From assembly GCF_000931465.1 (NCBI RefSeq), contig NZ_CP010892.1, positions 5,045,388-5,109,387 on the forward strand: a stretch of DNA of 64,000 bases. Reading direction: 5' to 3'. Numbering within the stretch: position 1 is the first letter of the stretch; every line of letters starts with the position of its first letter. This DNA is from Pseudomonas sp. MRSN 12121. Lineage in GTDB: Bacteria > Pseudomonadota > Gammaproteobacteria > Pseudomonadales > Pseudomonadaceae. Made by a program: the position numbers and the translations under genes. This document shows, in pieces, positions 8,498 to 16,256 of this stretch. The notes beneath the pieces were generated by a model that saw only the letters and a list, made by a program, of their open reading frames with translations, made no database searches and was not told where the DNA came from.

Positions 8498-9088
8498 ATG
8501 TCCGTTCCAAAGACGATGTTTCAACTCAGCGGTCGTGGTTATGCAGCAGCCAACCTGAGCCACGCGACCCTTGTGATCATCGACGCCCAGAAAGAGTACC
8601 TCAGCGGCCCGCTGGCCCTGTCCGGCATCGACGCCGCGGCCGCGAACATCAAGCAACTGGTAGCTGCCGCCCGCTCCGCCGGCCGCCCGGTCGTGCACGT
8701 GCGCCACCTCGGCACCGTCGGCGGCCTGTTCGACCCGCAGGGCGAACGCGGCGAATTCATCCCCGGCCTCGAACCCCAGGGCGACGAGACCATCATCGGC
8801 AAGTTGCTGCCGAGCGCCTTCCACGGCACCGAACTGGAAAAACGCCTGCAGGATCTGGGTTCCCTGGATTTGATCGTCTGCGGTTTCATGAGCCACTCCA
8901 GCGTCAGCACCACAGTGCGCGCCGCGAAGAACCTGGGCTTTCGCTGCACCCTGGTGGAAGACGCCTGCGCCACCCGCGACCTGCCCTACAAGGGCGGTAT
9001 CCTCAGCGCCGCGCACGTCCAGCAGACCGAAATGGCCATCATGGCGGACAACTTCGCCACCCTCGCCCTGACCAAAGACCTGATCTGA
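8498..9088 (+). CDS. Isochorismatase-fold hydrolase with Ser in place of the catalytic Cys
   Basis: A 196-residue protein of the isochorismatase/cysteine-hydrolase fold. The catalytic Asp (VIIDAQKEY, Asp29) and Lys (GKLLPSAF, Lys102) are present. The motif that normally ends in Cys-Val reads CGFMSHSSVSTT, so Ser135 takes the nucleophile position. True isochorismatases also lack this Cys, so a vinyl-ether hydrolase role is possible and a nicotinamidase or ureidohydrolase role unlikely. Start ATG 8498 has AGGAG eight bases upstream. It diverges from prmB. Confidence 0.85.
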   Translation: MSVPKTMFQLSGRGYAAANLSHATLVIIDAQKEYLSGPLALSGIDAAAANIKQLVAAARSAGRPVVHVRHLGTVGGLFDPQGERGEFIPGLEPQGDETIIGKLLPSAFHGTELEKRLQDLGSLDLIVCGFMSHSSVSTTVRAAKNLGFRCTLVEDACATRDLPYKGGILSAAHVQQTEMAIMADNFATLALTKDLI

Positions 9089-9218
9089 TCGACCCGTCAT
9101 GAGCGGCTTGCGGGCCGCTCATCTGCAAAAGCCTCTCATTTGCTGCAATTGCCTTAGCCTCAGGAACCACCCGGTCATCTTTCGGTCGAAGGGCCGATAT
9201 CCATTGAGGAAGGTCGGA

Positions 9219-9539
9219 ATGAAGATATCCGATGGTTTTGACGCACGTCGGCTGCGGCCCAAAGGCCCGCGGAACTGGCGTTTGCGCCTGGGCGCGGGGT
9301 TCTCCGCGCTGCTGGCGACCTTCGGTGTGCTGCTGGCGATGGCCGGCGCTGCCAGCCTGCTGGGGCGCCCCCCGGCGCTGGGCGAATTGAATGCCAGCCC
9401 GGCGGGTTCAGCGGTGATTCTAGTGCTGGGTCTGTTACTGCTGTATGTCGGCGTCTGGTTGTGGCGGCGCTGCCGGCGGCGCATGCGCCAGCCGCAAACC
9501 CTGAACATGGCTCCGCACCTGATGAAGAAGCACGACTGA
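9219..9539 (+). CDS. Small two-helix membrane protein
   Basis: A 106-residue inner-membrane protein with a basic N-terminus (ARRLRPKGPRNWRLRLG). Two hydrophobic helices (about residues 28-47 and 62-80) are followed by an arginine-rich RRCRRRMRQ and a short polar tail. No family recognised. ATG 9219 is preceded by GAGGAAGG; an open frame upstream has no comparable site. It sits between the isochorismatase-fold gene and the smrB-like gene. Confidence 0.75.
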   Translation: MKISDGFDARRLRPKGPRNWRLRLGAGFSALLATFGVLLAMAGAASLLGRPPALGELNASPAGSAVILVLGLLLLYVGVWLWRRCRRRMRQPQTLNMAPHLMKKHD

Positions 9540-9611
9540 ATCGCCGCACTGGTTTTGTTCCGCCCTCTCCCGTCGAGTTGGGTAAACTGCTCGGTCTTCG
9601 CGGAGGCTGAC

Positions 9612-10169
9612 ATGCAAGACGACGATTTTTCCCTGTTCAAAAGCGCGATCCAAGGCGTCAAGCCGATCAAGCACGATCGCGCCGATACCGGCAAACCCAA
9701 GGCTGACCGGGCGCAGATCGCCAAGCTGCGCCAGTCCGCTACCGTGCGTACCGAAACCACCACCGTCGATGGCCTGTCCGATCAGTTCGTGATCGACGTC
9801 GGCCCGGAAGACGAACTGATGTGGGCCCGCGACGGCGTCCAGGACAGCCAGGTGCGCAAGCTCAAGGCCGGCCAGATTCCCTTCGAGGGCAGCCTCGACC
9901 TGCACGGCATGAACGTGGAAAAGGCCCGGGAAACCCTCTGGGCGTTTCTTGCCGAAGCCACGAAGTTCGAGATCCGCTGCGTGCGCGTCACCCACGGCAA
10001 GGCCGTGCGCCTGGACGGCAAGCGGCCGATGATCAAGAGCCACGTCAACACCTGGCTGCGCCAGCATCCCCAGGTACTCGGCTTCACCTCGTGCCAGGCC
10101 CGGCACGGCGGCGCCGGCGCGGTCTACGTGATGCTCAAGCGCACCATGATGGAAGGCCGCGACGAGTAA
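9612..10169 (+). CDS. smrB: Smr-domain endonuclease, SmrB-like
   Basis: A 185-residue protein with a C-terminal Smr domain: LDLHGMNVEKARETL followed by VTHGKA and HPQVLGFTSCQARHGGAGAVYV. Length and layout match E. coli SmrB, which cleaves mRNA at collided ribosomes; the DLHG and HGK motifs are the expected nuclease residues. Its position near prmB supports the assignment. Start ATG 9612 has GGAGG five bases upstream, and the longer upstream frame lacks a start signal. The collision-rescue role is inferred from family and context. Confidence 0.85.
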   Translation: MQDDDFSLFKSAIQGVKPIKHDRADTGKPKADRAQIAKLRQSATVRTETTTVDGLSDQFVIDVGPEDELMWARDGVQDSQVRKLKAGQIPFEGSLDLHGMNVEKARETLWAFLAEATKFEIRCVRVTHGKAVRLDGKRPMIKSHVNTWLRQHPQVLGFTSCQARHGGAGAVYVMLKRTMMEGRDE

Positions 10170-10246
10170 AGCCGCTTCGTCGTGCTTGCAGCGCCGGGTC
10201 CGCCACCGTACCCTTGCCCTTTGCGTAAAATCCCACAGGTAGTTTC

Positions 10247-10792
10247 ATGTCCCTGGAACAGAATTACACGGCGATCCTCGGCCAATTGGGCGAAGACGTC
10301 TCCCGCGAGGGCCTGCTCGACACGCCAAAACGTGCCGCCAAGGCCATGCAGTACCTCTGCCGCGGTTATGAGCAAACGCTGGAAGAAGTCACCAACGGTG
10401 CCTTGTTCAGCTCCGACAACAGCGAAATGGTGCTGGTCAAGGACATCGAGCTCTACTCGCTGTGCGAGCACCACATGCTGCCTTTCATCGGCAAGGCCCA
10501 CGTCGCTTACATTCCGAGCGGCAAGGTGCTGGGCCTGTCGAAAGTCGCACGTATCGTCGACATGTACGCACGCCGCCTGCAGATCCAGGAAAACCTCAGC
10601 CGCCAGATCGCCGATGCGGTCCAGCAGGTGACCGGCGCCCTGGGCGTTGCGGTGGTGATCGAAGCCAAGCACATGTGCATGATGATGCGCGGTGTGGAGA
10701 AGCAGAACTCGTCGATGATCACTTCGGTGATGCTGGGCGAATTCCGTGAAAACGCAGCGACCCGCAGCGAGTTCCTCAGCCTGATCAAGTGA
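10247..10792 (+). CDS. folE: GTP cyclohydrolase I
   Basis: Converts GTP to 7,8-dihydroneopterin triphosphate, the first step of folate (and tetrahydropterin) synthesis. The 181-residue protein has the zinc site Cys73 and His76 in CEHHMLPF and Cys144 in KHMCMMMRG, and RVDMYARRLQ-type and SMITSVMLGEF motifs. It belongs to the classical type IA family. Start ATG 10247 follows a short AGG. A strong terminator directly follows. Confidence 0.96.
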   Translation: MSLEQNYTAILGQLGEDVSREGLLDTPKRAAKAMQYLCRGYEQTLEEVTNGALFSSDNSEMVLVKDIELYSLCEHHMLPFIGKAHVAYIPSGKVLGLSKVARIVDMYARRLQIQENLSRQIADAVQQVTGALGVAVVIEAKHMCMMMRGVEKQNSSMITSVMLGEFRENAATRSEFLSLIK

Positions 10793-10809
10793 TACGGGCT
10801 GCCCGAAAG

Positions 10810-10837
10810 AACCGGCGTTCATCGCCGGTTTTTTTTT
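10810..10837 (+). terminator. Rho-independent terminator after folE
   Basis: AACCGGCG (10810-10817) pairs with CGCCGGTT (10823-10830) around a 5-base loop and runs into nine consecutive T. Confidence 0.92.
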
Positions 10838-10895
10838 CGCCAGGCAAAAATCAGGTAAGCTGCCGCCCCTTCTCACCAGGGCAAGAGGCAATACC

Positions 10896-11267
10896 GTGAT
10901 CGTCAAAGCGCTTCGAGTCGGCCTCGGCCAGCTCATCATCTTCATCGACTTCATCACCCGCCCACGCAAGCAGCAGCGCCCTGCCGCGGCTCAAGCCCAG
11001 GTCGAACAGGACGCCAAGAGCCTGACCCTGTACCAATTCCACGCCTGCCCGTTCTGCGTGAAAACCCGCCGCACCCTGCATCGCCTGAACGTGCCGGTGG
11101 CCCTGCGGGACGCGAAGAACAACGAGCAGGACCGCCAGACCCTGTTGGAACAGGGCGGCAAGATCAAGGTGCCGTGCCTGCGTATCGAGGAAAACGGCCA
11201 GACCACCTGGATGTACGAATCCAAGGCGATCATCGATTATCTGGACAAGCGCTTTGCAACAGCTTGA
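10896..11267 (+). CDS. Glutaredoxin-like protein with N-terminal hydrophobic segment
   Basis: A 123-residue thioredoxin-fold protein with the dithiol motif CPFC at residues 51-54. The cis-proline is in KVPCLRIEENG and the C-terminal YESKAIIDYLDKRF has the form of a glutaredoxin/GST-N domain. The first 20 residues (VKALRVGLGQLIIFIDFI) are amphipathic to hydrophobic and may associate with the membrane. Start is GTG 10896 with AGAGG nine bases upstream. A role in glutathione-dependent disulfide reduction is inferred from the fold. Confidence 0.85.
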   Translation: MIVKALRVGLGQLIIFIDFITRPRKQQRPAAAQAQVEQDAKSLTLYQFHACPFCVKTRRTLHRLNVPVALRDAKNNEQDRQTLLEQGGKIKVPCLRIEENGQTTWMYESKAIIDYLDKRFATA

Positions 11268-11294
11268 ATGGTTGGTGGCGTTCTGACGGGCGTC

Positions 11295-11356
11295 ATCGCG
11301 GGCGAGCCTCGCTCCTACAGGTTTGCGACCGAGTAGGAGCGAGGCTTGCCCGCGAT
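11295..11356. repeat. REP pair, inverted, tight spacing
   Basis: ATCGCGGGCGAGCCTCGCTCCTAC and GTAGGAGCGAGGCTTGCCC…GCGAT face away from each other across 14 bases, between the convergent glutaredoxin-like and GST genes. Confidence 0.85.
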
Positions 11357-11389
11357 AGCGCCAGAACAGCCCCATAAGAGCCAGACCAT

Positions 11390-11417
11390 AAAAAACCGAC
11401 CCAAGGGTCGGTTTTTT
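11390..11417. terminator. Bidirectional terminator
   Basis: AAAAAACCGACCC (11390-11402) and GGGTCGGTTTTTT (11405-11417) form a 13-bp stem with a two-base centre. It has A/T tails on both sides, so it can serve both convergent genes. Confidence 0.9.
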
Positions 11418-11433
11418 CATTTCCTGCAGCCGC

Positions 11434-12036
11434 TCAATCGAGCATCCCGACATGCAGCGGATGGCTCTGCACCCGCTCCATCCACGCCAGGATCGCCGGA
11501 TAGCGGCCAAGGTCGAAACCGCCCTCGTGGGCCACATGGGTATAGGCGTATAGCGCGATATCGGCGATCGAATACTGCTCGCCCACCAGGTACGGTGTGC
11601 GCGCCAGCTGGTGCTCCATCACATCCAGCGCCTTGTAGCCGCGCTTTTGCAGTTTTTCGTACTCATGGCGTCGCTCTTGCGGCAGGCCCAGGTACTGCTG
11701 GATAAAGCGTGCCACGGCAATGTACGGCTCATGGCTGTATTGCTCGAAAAACTGCCATTGCAGCACTTGCGTGCGTAAACGCGGTTCGCTTGGCAGGAAT
11801 TCGCTACCGTCGGCGAGAAAGTTGAGAATCGCGTTCGATTCCCACAGGCAGGTGCCGTCTTCCAGCTCCAGCACCGGGATCTTGCCGTTGGGGTTCTTCG
11901 CCAGGAACGCTTCGGTCTGCGTATCGCCGTTCAAGATGTCCACGGCCTGCCACTGGTAAGGCTGGCCGAGCAGATTGAGCATCAGCTTGACCTTGTAGCA
12001 GTTGCCGGACCGGTAATCCCCATAAACCTTGTACAT
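11434..12036 (-). CDS. Glutathione S-transferase
   Basis: A 200-residue cytoplasmic GST. The N-terminal thioredoxin-like domain has YGDYRSGNCYKVKL, NPNGKIPVLELEDG (cis-Pro) and WESNAIL (glutathione-binding Glu-Ser). The helical C-terminal domain contains the N-capping-box region YSIADIALYAYTH. It probably belongs to a bacterial theta/beta-like group; substrate unknown. Start ATG 12036 follows GAGAGG. The aminotransferase gene lies 12 bases upstream in the same direction, so the two are likely one operon. Confidence 0.9.
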   Translation of the reverse strand: MYKVYGDYRSGNCYKVKLMLNLLGQPYQWQAVDILNGDTQTEAFLAKNPNGKIPVLELEDGTCLWESNAILNFLADGSEFLPSEPRLRTQVLQWQFFEQYSHEPYIAVARFIQQYLGLPQERRHEYEKLQKRGYKALDVMEHQLARTPYLVGEQYSIADIALYAYTHVAHEGGFDLGRYPAILAWMERVQSHPLHVGMLD

Positions 12037-12048
12037 GGCCCTCTCCTC

Positions 12049-13215
12049 TCAGGCTGCCTGTGCAGCCTGTGCTTGACGTATCACGGTGGCCAGCCGCTTG
12101 AGACCTTCGTCCAGCCGCGCTGGATCGATATGACTGAAATTCAACCGCAGGTGACCTGGATTGCGGTCCGGCTCGGAGAAGAAAGGTTCGCCCGGCATGA
12201 ATGCCACGTCCTGCTCCAGCGCCGCCTTGAGCAAAGTGCGGGTGTCCAGCGGCTGTTTCAAGGTCAGCCAGAAAAACAGCCCGCCTTGCGGCACCTGCCA
12301 GTCGGCCAGCCCGGCGAAATGATGTTGCAGGGCGTCCTGGAAAGCGTCGCGGCGCACCCGGTAGAAATCGCGCAACTGGCCCAGGTGCCGCTGGTACTTT
12401 TCGGTCCCGATCCATTGCAGCGCCTGCCATTGGCCGACGCGGTTGGTGTGCAGGTCAGCCGACTGCTTGAGGCGCAGCAGATGGGGAAACAGATCCGGGC
12501 TGGCGATCAGGTAGCCGACTCGCAGCCCCGGCAGCAAAGTCTTGGAGACGGTGCCGGTATAGATCCAGCTGGCCTTGCGCAAACGCCCGACAATGGGCGT
12601 GGCACCGCCACCGTCGAAGGTCAGTTCGCGGTAGGGCTCGTCTTCGATCAGGGTCACGCCGAACTCGTCGAGCAAGGCGGCCACGGCGTCGCGCTTGGCC
12701 TCGCTGTAGCGCACCGCCGAGGGGTTCTGGAAGGTCGGAATCAGATAGATGAAGGCCGGACGGTGCCGCTCCAGGCGCGCTCGCAGCTGGTTCAGGTCCG
12801 GCCCGTCGGCCTCCAGCGGCACAGTCAGGCAATCGGCGCCGAACAGCTGGAAGATCTGCAGCGCCGCCAGGTAGGTCGGCGCTTCCAGCAGGATCTCGGT
12901 GCCCTTGTCGATGTACAGCTTGGCCGCCAGGTCAAGGGTCTGCTGCGAACCGCTGACCACCAGGACCTGGCTGGCTTCGCACGGCACGCCCAGCGCCCGG
13001 GCTTGCGCCGCCAGGGCTTCGCGCAACTGCGGTTCGCCTTCGCTCATGCCGTATTGGCCCATGGCGGTGGGCATCTCCTGCCAGTCGAGCGGTGGCAGCA
13101 TCGCTTCGGCGGGCAGGCCGCCGGCGAAAGACATCACCTGCGGACGCTGGGCAGCGGCGAGGATTTCACGGATCAGTGAGCTTTTGAGACGCGAGACACG
13201 TTCGGAGAAGGCCAT
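12049..13215 (-). CDS. PLP-dependent aminotransferase, class I/II
   Basis: A 388-residue fold-type I aminotransferase resembling 2-aminoadipate/KAT-like enzymes. The Schiff-base lysine is Lys225 in GTVSKTLLPGLRVGY. The PLP-ring aspartate is Asp192 in LIEDEPYREL, and the substrate-carboxylate arginine lies in HLRLNFSHID. Start ATG 13215 gives MAFSERVSRLKSSLIREI; an in-frame GTG three codons upstream is an alternative. It is transcribed divergently from the marR-type gene and upstream of the GST gene. The operator pair at 13250-13306 probably governs it. Confidence 0.88.
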   Translation of the reverse strand: MAFSERVSRLKSSLIREILAAAQRPQVMSFAGGLPAEAMLPPLDWQEMPTAMGQYGMSEGEPQLREALAAQARALGVPCEASQVLVVSGSQQTLDLAAKLYIDKGTEILLEAPTYLAALQIFQLFGADCLTVPLEADGPDLNQLRARLERHRPAFIYLIPTFQNPSAVRYSEAKRDAVAALLDEFGVTLIEDEPYRELTFDGGGATPIVGRLRKASWIYTGTVSKTLLPGLRVGYLIASPDLFPHLLRLKQSADLHTNRVGQWQALQWIGTEKYQRHLGQLRDFYRVRRDAFQDALQHHFAGLADWQVPQGGLFFWLTLKQPLDTRTLLKAALEQDVAFMPGEPFFSEPDRNPGHLRLNFSHIDPARLDEGLKRLATVIRQAQAAQAA

Positions 13216-13249
13216 GAGGGTCACCGGTGGCAAAGGCAGAGGAAAATAC

Positions 13250-13306
13250 GTCAAACTACTTGACCGAAATTACGCCGACCTCTGTAGATACGTCAATATG
13301 CTTGAC
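13250..13306. promoter_or_regulatory. Two matching palindromic operators in the divergent aminotransferase/marR region
   Basis: GTCAA-ACTAC-TTGAC (13250-13264) and GTCAA-TATGC-TTGAC (13292-13306) are the same 5-bp inverted repeat with a 5-base spacer, 42 bases apart (about four helical turns). The second covers the marR-type start codon. Such pairs are typical of MarR autoregulation. Confidence 0.7.
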
Positions 13307-13732
13307 CTTAAAAACCAGACCACCCAGCAAGCCGCCATGGAGGCCTTCTTCTTCGGCTACCAGGCTTTTACCGCCAAGGCCGACGAAATGCTCGAACGCC
13401 GTGGCCTGAGCCGCGTGCACCAACGCATCGTGTTTTTCATCGCTCGCTACCCGGGGCTGAGCGTCAAGGAACTGCTCACGGCGCTGGGGGTGAGCAAGCA
13501 GGCGCTGAACATTCCGCTGCGCCAGTTGATGGAAATGCACCTGGTCGACAGCGTCGCCCCCGAGAGCGACAAGCGCAAACGCCTGCTGGAGCTGACGGCA
13601 GACGGCGCGCGCTTCGAGCAGGCGCTGCGCCGCGAACAGGTAAAGCTGCTACAACGGGCATTCGCCGAGGCCGGCGAGGCGGCGGTGGATGGCTGGCTGG
13701 CGGTGAACAAGGCCCTGGGCGAGAACCGCTGA
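13298..13732 (+). CDS. MarR-family transcriptional regulator
   Basis: A 144-residue dimeric winged-helix regulator. The recognition region is YPGLSVKELLTALGVSKQALNIPLRQLMEMHLV, followed by the wing APESDKRKRLLELTADG and a C-terminal dimerisation helix. I chose ATG 13298; ATG 13337 is a shorter alternative and neither has a strong ribosome site. It diverges from the aminotransferase–GST operon. The two GTCAA…TTGAC palindromes, one over its own start, suggest repression of both promoters. Confidence 0.87.
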   Translation: MLDLKNQTTQQAAMEAFFFGYQAFTAKADEMLERRGLSRVHQRIVFFIARYPGLSVKELLTALGVSKQALNIPLRQLMEMHLVDSVAPESDKRKRLLELTADGARFEQALRREQVKLLQRAFAEAGEAAVDGWLAVNKALGENR

Positions 13733-13893
13733 CACCGGGCATGCAACGGGCGTCAGCCTAGCGCCCCCCTCTGTCAGACTGCGCCAGCCCCCTCCCCTGG
13801 CGCCTGCCGCGTGCCCCGGTCGAGCCGGCTCCAGGTCATATAGCCTTTGTGGCGAACTTTTCGCACACAACCTCAAAAACATTATTTGCTTTA

Positions 13894-13905
13894 TTTGTAT
13901 ACAAA
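13894..13905. promoter_or_regulatory. TTTGTATACAAA palindrome (putative GntR-type operator)
   Basis: A perfect 12-bp palindrome about 140 bases upstream of the NCS2 permease. The core TTGTATACAA recurs exactly at 16937-16946 before puuE, and with one mismatch at 16742-16751 before hiuH. Confidence 0.65.
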
Positions 13906-13930
13906 AGCATAATTCGCCACGTGCGAGTTC

Positions 13931-13946
13931 TTGACCCATAGGTCAA
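13931..13946. promoter_or_regulatory. TTGACC-CATA-GGTCAA inverted repeat
   Basis: A perfect 6-bp inverted repeat with 4-base loop lies 100 bases upstream of the purine permease start. It has an operator-like shape; its left arm also resembles a -35 box, but no good -10 box follows at the right distance. An 11-base C run (13986-13996) lies between it and the gene. Confidence 0.45.
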
Positions 13947-14045
13947 TAAAAGCCCGCAAGCCTTACCTGCCTCAAAGAGCCGCTGCCCCCCCCCCCTGCG
14001 TGTCCGGCTCTGGAAAAAATAATAAAACTCTTGAGGAGTACTGCT

Positions 14046-15395
14046 GTGGAAAGCCGCAAATCCGAAGCCCCTTCGCTGGAACTTTCGCCGCCACTGAGCA
14101 GTGGCTGGCTGGAGCGCCTCTTCAAACTCAGGTTGCATGGCACCACGGTGAAGACCGAACTGATCGCCGGTATGACCACCTTCATCACCATGGCCTACAT
14201 CATCTTCGTCAACCCCAACATCATGGCCGATGCCGGCATCGACCACGGCGCGGCATTCGTCGCGACCTGCATCGCCGCGGCCTTGGGTTGCCTGTTGATG
14301 GGGCTGTATGCCAACTGGCCGGTCGGCCTGGCACCCGGCATGGGGCTCAATGCCTTTTTCACCTACACCGTGGTCGGGACCATGGGCTACAACTGGGAAA
14401 CCGCCCTGGGCGCCGTGTTCGTGTCCGGCGTGCTGTTCATGTTCCTGACCTTCTCGCGGATCCGCGAATGGCTGCTCAACAGCATTCCGGCAAGCCTGCG
14501 CTTCGCCATGGGCGCCGGGGTGGGCCTGTTCCTCGGGCTGATCGGCCTGAAGACGGCCGGCATCGTGGTCGACAGCCCGGCAACCCTGATCAAGCTCGGC
14601 TCCCTGCGCGAACCCGGCCCGCTGCTGGCGGCCATCTGTTTCCTGATGATCGCGGTGCTCAGCTATCACCGGGTGTTCGGCGCGATCCTCATCAGCATCA
14701 TCGCCGTGACGCTGGCCGGCTGGGGCCTGGACCTCGTGCACTACGAGGGCATCCTGTCGACCCCACCCAGCCTGGCACCGACCTGGATGGCCATGGATGT
14801 CGCCGGCGTGTTCAACGTCAGCATGATCAGCGTGGTGCTGGCCTTTCTCTTCGTGCACATGTTCGACACCGCCGGCACCCTGATGGGCGTGGCCCAGCGC
14901 GCCGGCCTGGTCAACCCCGACGGCAAGATCGACAACCTCTCCCGCGCGCTCAAGGCAGACAGTGCCTCCAGCGTCTTTGGCGCGGTGGTCGGCGTCCCGC
15001 CCGTCACCAGCTATGTGGAAAGTGCCGCGGGGGTCGCTGCGGGTGGTCGGACTGGTCTTACCGCGGTGACCGTAGGTGTGTTATTTATCGCCGCCATGTT
15101 CTTCGCCCCGCTGGCTGGCATGATTCCCGCTTACGCCACCGCCGGTGCGTTGATCTATGTAGCGATGCTGATGATGGGCGGCATGGCCCACATCGACTGG
15201 GAAGAGGCCACCGACAGCATCCCGGCGATCGTTACCGCGATCATGATGCCCCTGACCTTTTCGGTCGCCGACGGTATCGCCCTGGGCTTCATCACCTACG
15301 TGGCGCTGAAGGCCGGGACGGGCAAGTACAAGGAAATCTCCATCAGTCTGTGGGTGCTGTGCGCGATCTTCATCGCCAAGTTCATTTTCTTGTAA
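14046..15395 (+). CDS. NCS2 purine permease, AzgA/GhxP-type
   Basis: A 449-residue inner-membrane proton symporter for purine bases (adenine/guanine/hypoxanthine type). Twelve to fourteen hydrophobic segments are visible. Family motifs include GMTTFITMAYIIFVNPNI near the N-terminus, APGMGLNAFF, MFDTAGTLMGVA, and VTSYVESAAGVAAGGRTGLTAV. Start GTG 14046 has AGGAG eight to nine bases upstream; the open frame before it has no better start. It opens the purine-catabolism cluster and would supply substrate for it. Exact base specificity cannot be read. Confidence 0.9.
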   Translation: MESRKSEAPSLELSPPLSSGWLERLFKLRLHGTTVKTELIAGMTTFITMAYIIFVNPNIMADAGIDHGAAFVATCIAAALGCLLMGLYANWPVGLAPGMGLNAFFTYTVVGTMGYNWETALGAVFVSGVLFMFLTFSRIREWLLNSIPASLRFAMGAGVGLFLGLIGLKTAGIVVDSPATLIKLGSLREPGPLLAAICFLMIAVLSYHRVFGAILISIIAVTLAGWGLDLVHYEGILSTPPSLAPTWMAMDVAGVFNVSMISVVLAFLFVHMFDTAGTLMGVAQRAGLVNPDGKIDNLSRALKADSASSVFGAVVGVPPVTSYVESAAGVAAGGRTGLTAVTVGVLFIAAMFFAPLAGMIPAYATAGALIYVAMLMMGGMAHIDWEEATDSIPAIVTAIMMPLTFSVADGIALGFITYVALKAGTGKYKEISISLWVLCAIFIAKFIFL

Positions 15396-15413
15396 GGCCA
15401 GCGGTTTCAAACG

Positions 15414-15439
15414 GCCTCACCCCCTCGGGTGAGGCTTTT
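15414..15439 (+). terminator. Terminator between NCS2 permease and lysE-type gene
   Basis: GCCTCACCC (15414-15422) pairs with GGGTGAGGC (15427-15435) around four bases, followed by four T. Confidence 0.75.
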
Positions 15440-15458
15440 GCACATAAGGAGAAAAACA

Positions 15459-16085
15459 ATGAGCGTGGAAACCTGGCTGCTGTTCAGCGGCGCTGCACTG
15501 GTGGTGATCCTGATTCCGGGGCCGCTGTCTCTCTTGATGATCAGCAACAGCCTGAATTACGGCTTGCGCAGGTCCTATCCGGCGTTCCTCGGTGGCGTGT
15601 TCGCCTCGATCTGCCTGCTGAGCGCCTCGGCCCTGGGCCTGGGCGCCCTGCTGCTGGCTTCGGAGCAGTTGTTCAGCGCGCTGAAGATCGTCGGCGCGCT
15701 GTACCTGTTCTACCTTGCCTGGCAAAGCTGGCAGCAGTCGCGGCAGCCATCCCAGGGCGCCGAGGTGCCGCAAGCCCTGGCCAAGCCCCGCTTTCGCGCC
15801 CTGTTCGGACGCGCCTTCGTGCTGGGCGCCAGTAACCCGAAAGACATTCTGTTCTTCGCCGCCTTCCTGCCGCAGTTCCTCAGCGCCGAACAGCCCTTCC
15901 TGCCGCAGCTGCTGATCATGATCGCTACCTGGACCGTACTGGACCTCCTGTGCAAGTTGGCCTATGGCCTCGGCGCCCACGGCGCGGCGCGCTACCTGCG
16001 CAGCGGCAAGGGCCAGAGCTGGTTCAACCGGATCAGCGCCGGGCTGTTCGGCGGCGCCGGTGCCGCGTCGCTGTTGAGCCGCTGA
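15459..16085 (+). CDS. LysE/RhtB-family exporter
   Basis: A 208-residue inner-membrane exporter with six hydrophobic helices. It starts LLFSGAALVVILIPGPLSLLMISNSLNYG and carries the family block GRAFVLGASNPKDILFFAAFLPQFL. Members export amino acids or related metabolites. Start ATG 15459 has AAGGAG nine bases upstream. It sits between two purine genes, but a terminator separates it from the upstream permease. A link to purine catabolism is therefore only positional. Confidence 0.88.
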   Translation: MSVETWLLFSGAALVVILIPGPLSLLMISNSLNYGLRRSYPAFLGGVFASICLLSASALGLGALLLASEQLFSALKIVGALYLFYLAWQSWQQSRQPSQGAEVPQALAKPRFRALFGRAFVLGASNPKDILFFAAFLPQFLSAEQPFLPQLLIMIATWTVLDLLCKLAYGLGAHGAARYLRSGKGQSWFNRISAGLFGGAGAASLLSR

Positions 16086-16090
16086 AAAGC

Positions 16091-16152
16091 TTCGCCAGCA
16101 AGCCACGCGCCTACAGGATTGGCTTCTGTAGGAGCGTGGCTTGCCCGCGATG
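16091..16152. repeat. REP pair, partly degenerate
   Basis: CTTCGCCAGCAAGCCACGCGCCTAC (diverged) and TGTAGGAGCGTGGCTTGCCC…GCGAT are inverted across 11 bases, between the convergent lysE-type gene and hiuH. Confidence 0.75.
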
Positions 16153-16183
16153 ACGTCCTCACCCACAACACATTTCCGGGGAC

Positions 16184-16210
16184 GAAAAAAAGCCCGCAGT
16201 GTGAGCGGGC
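16184..16210 (-). terminator. Terminator after hiuH
   Basis: On the minus strand GCCCGC (16210-16205) pairs with GCGGGC (16197-16192) and is followed by seven T (16191-16185). Confidence 0.82.
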
Positions 16211-16256
16211 GAAAGACCAAAGAAGCTATTTGCGCAGGATTCGTGGGGGGAGAGTC

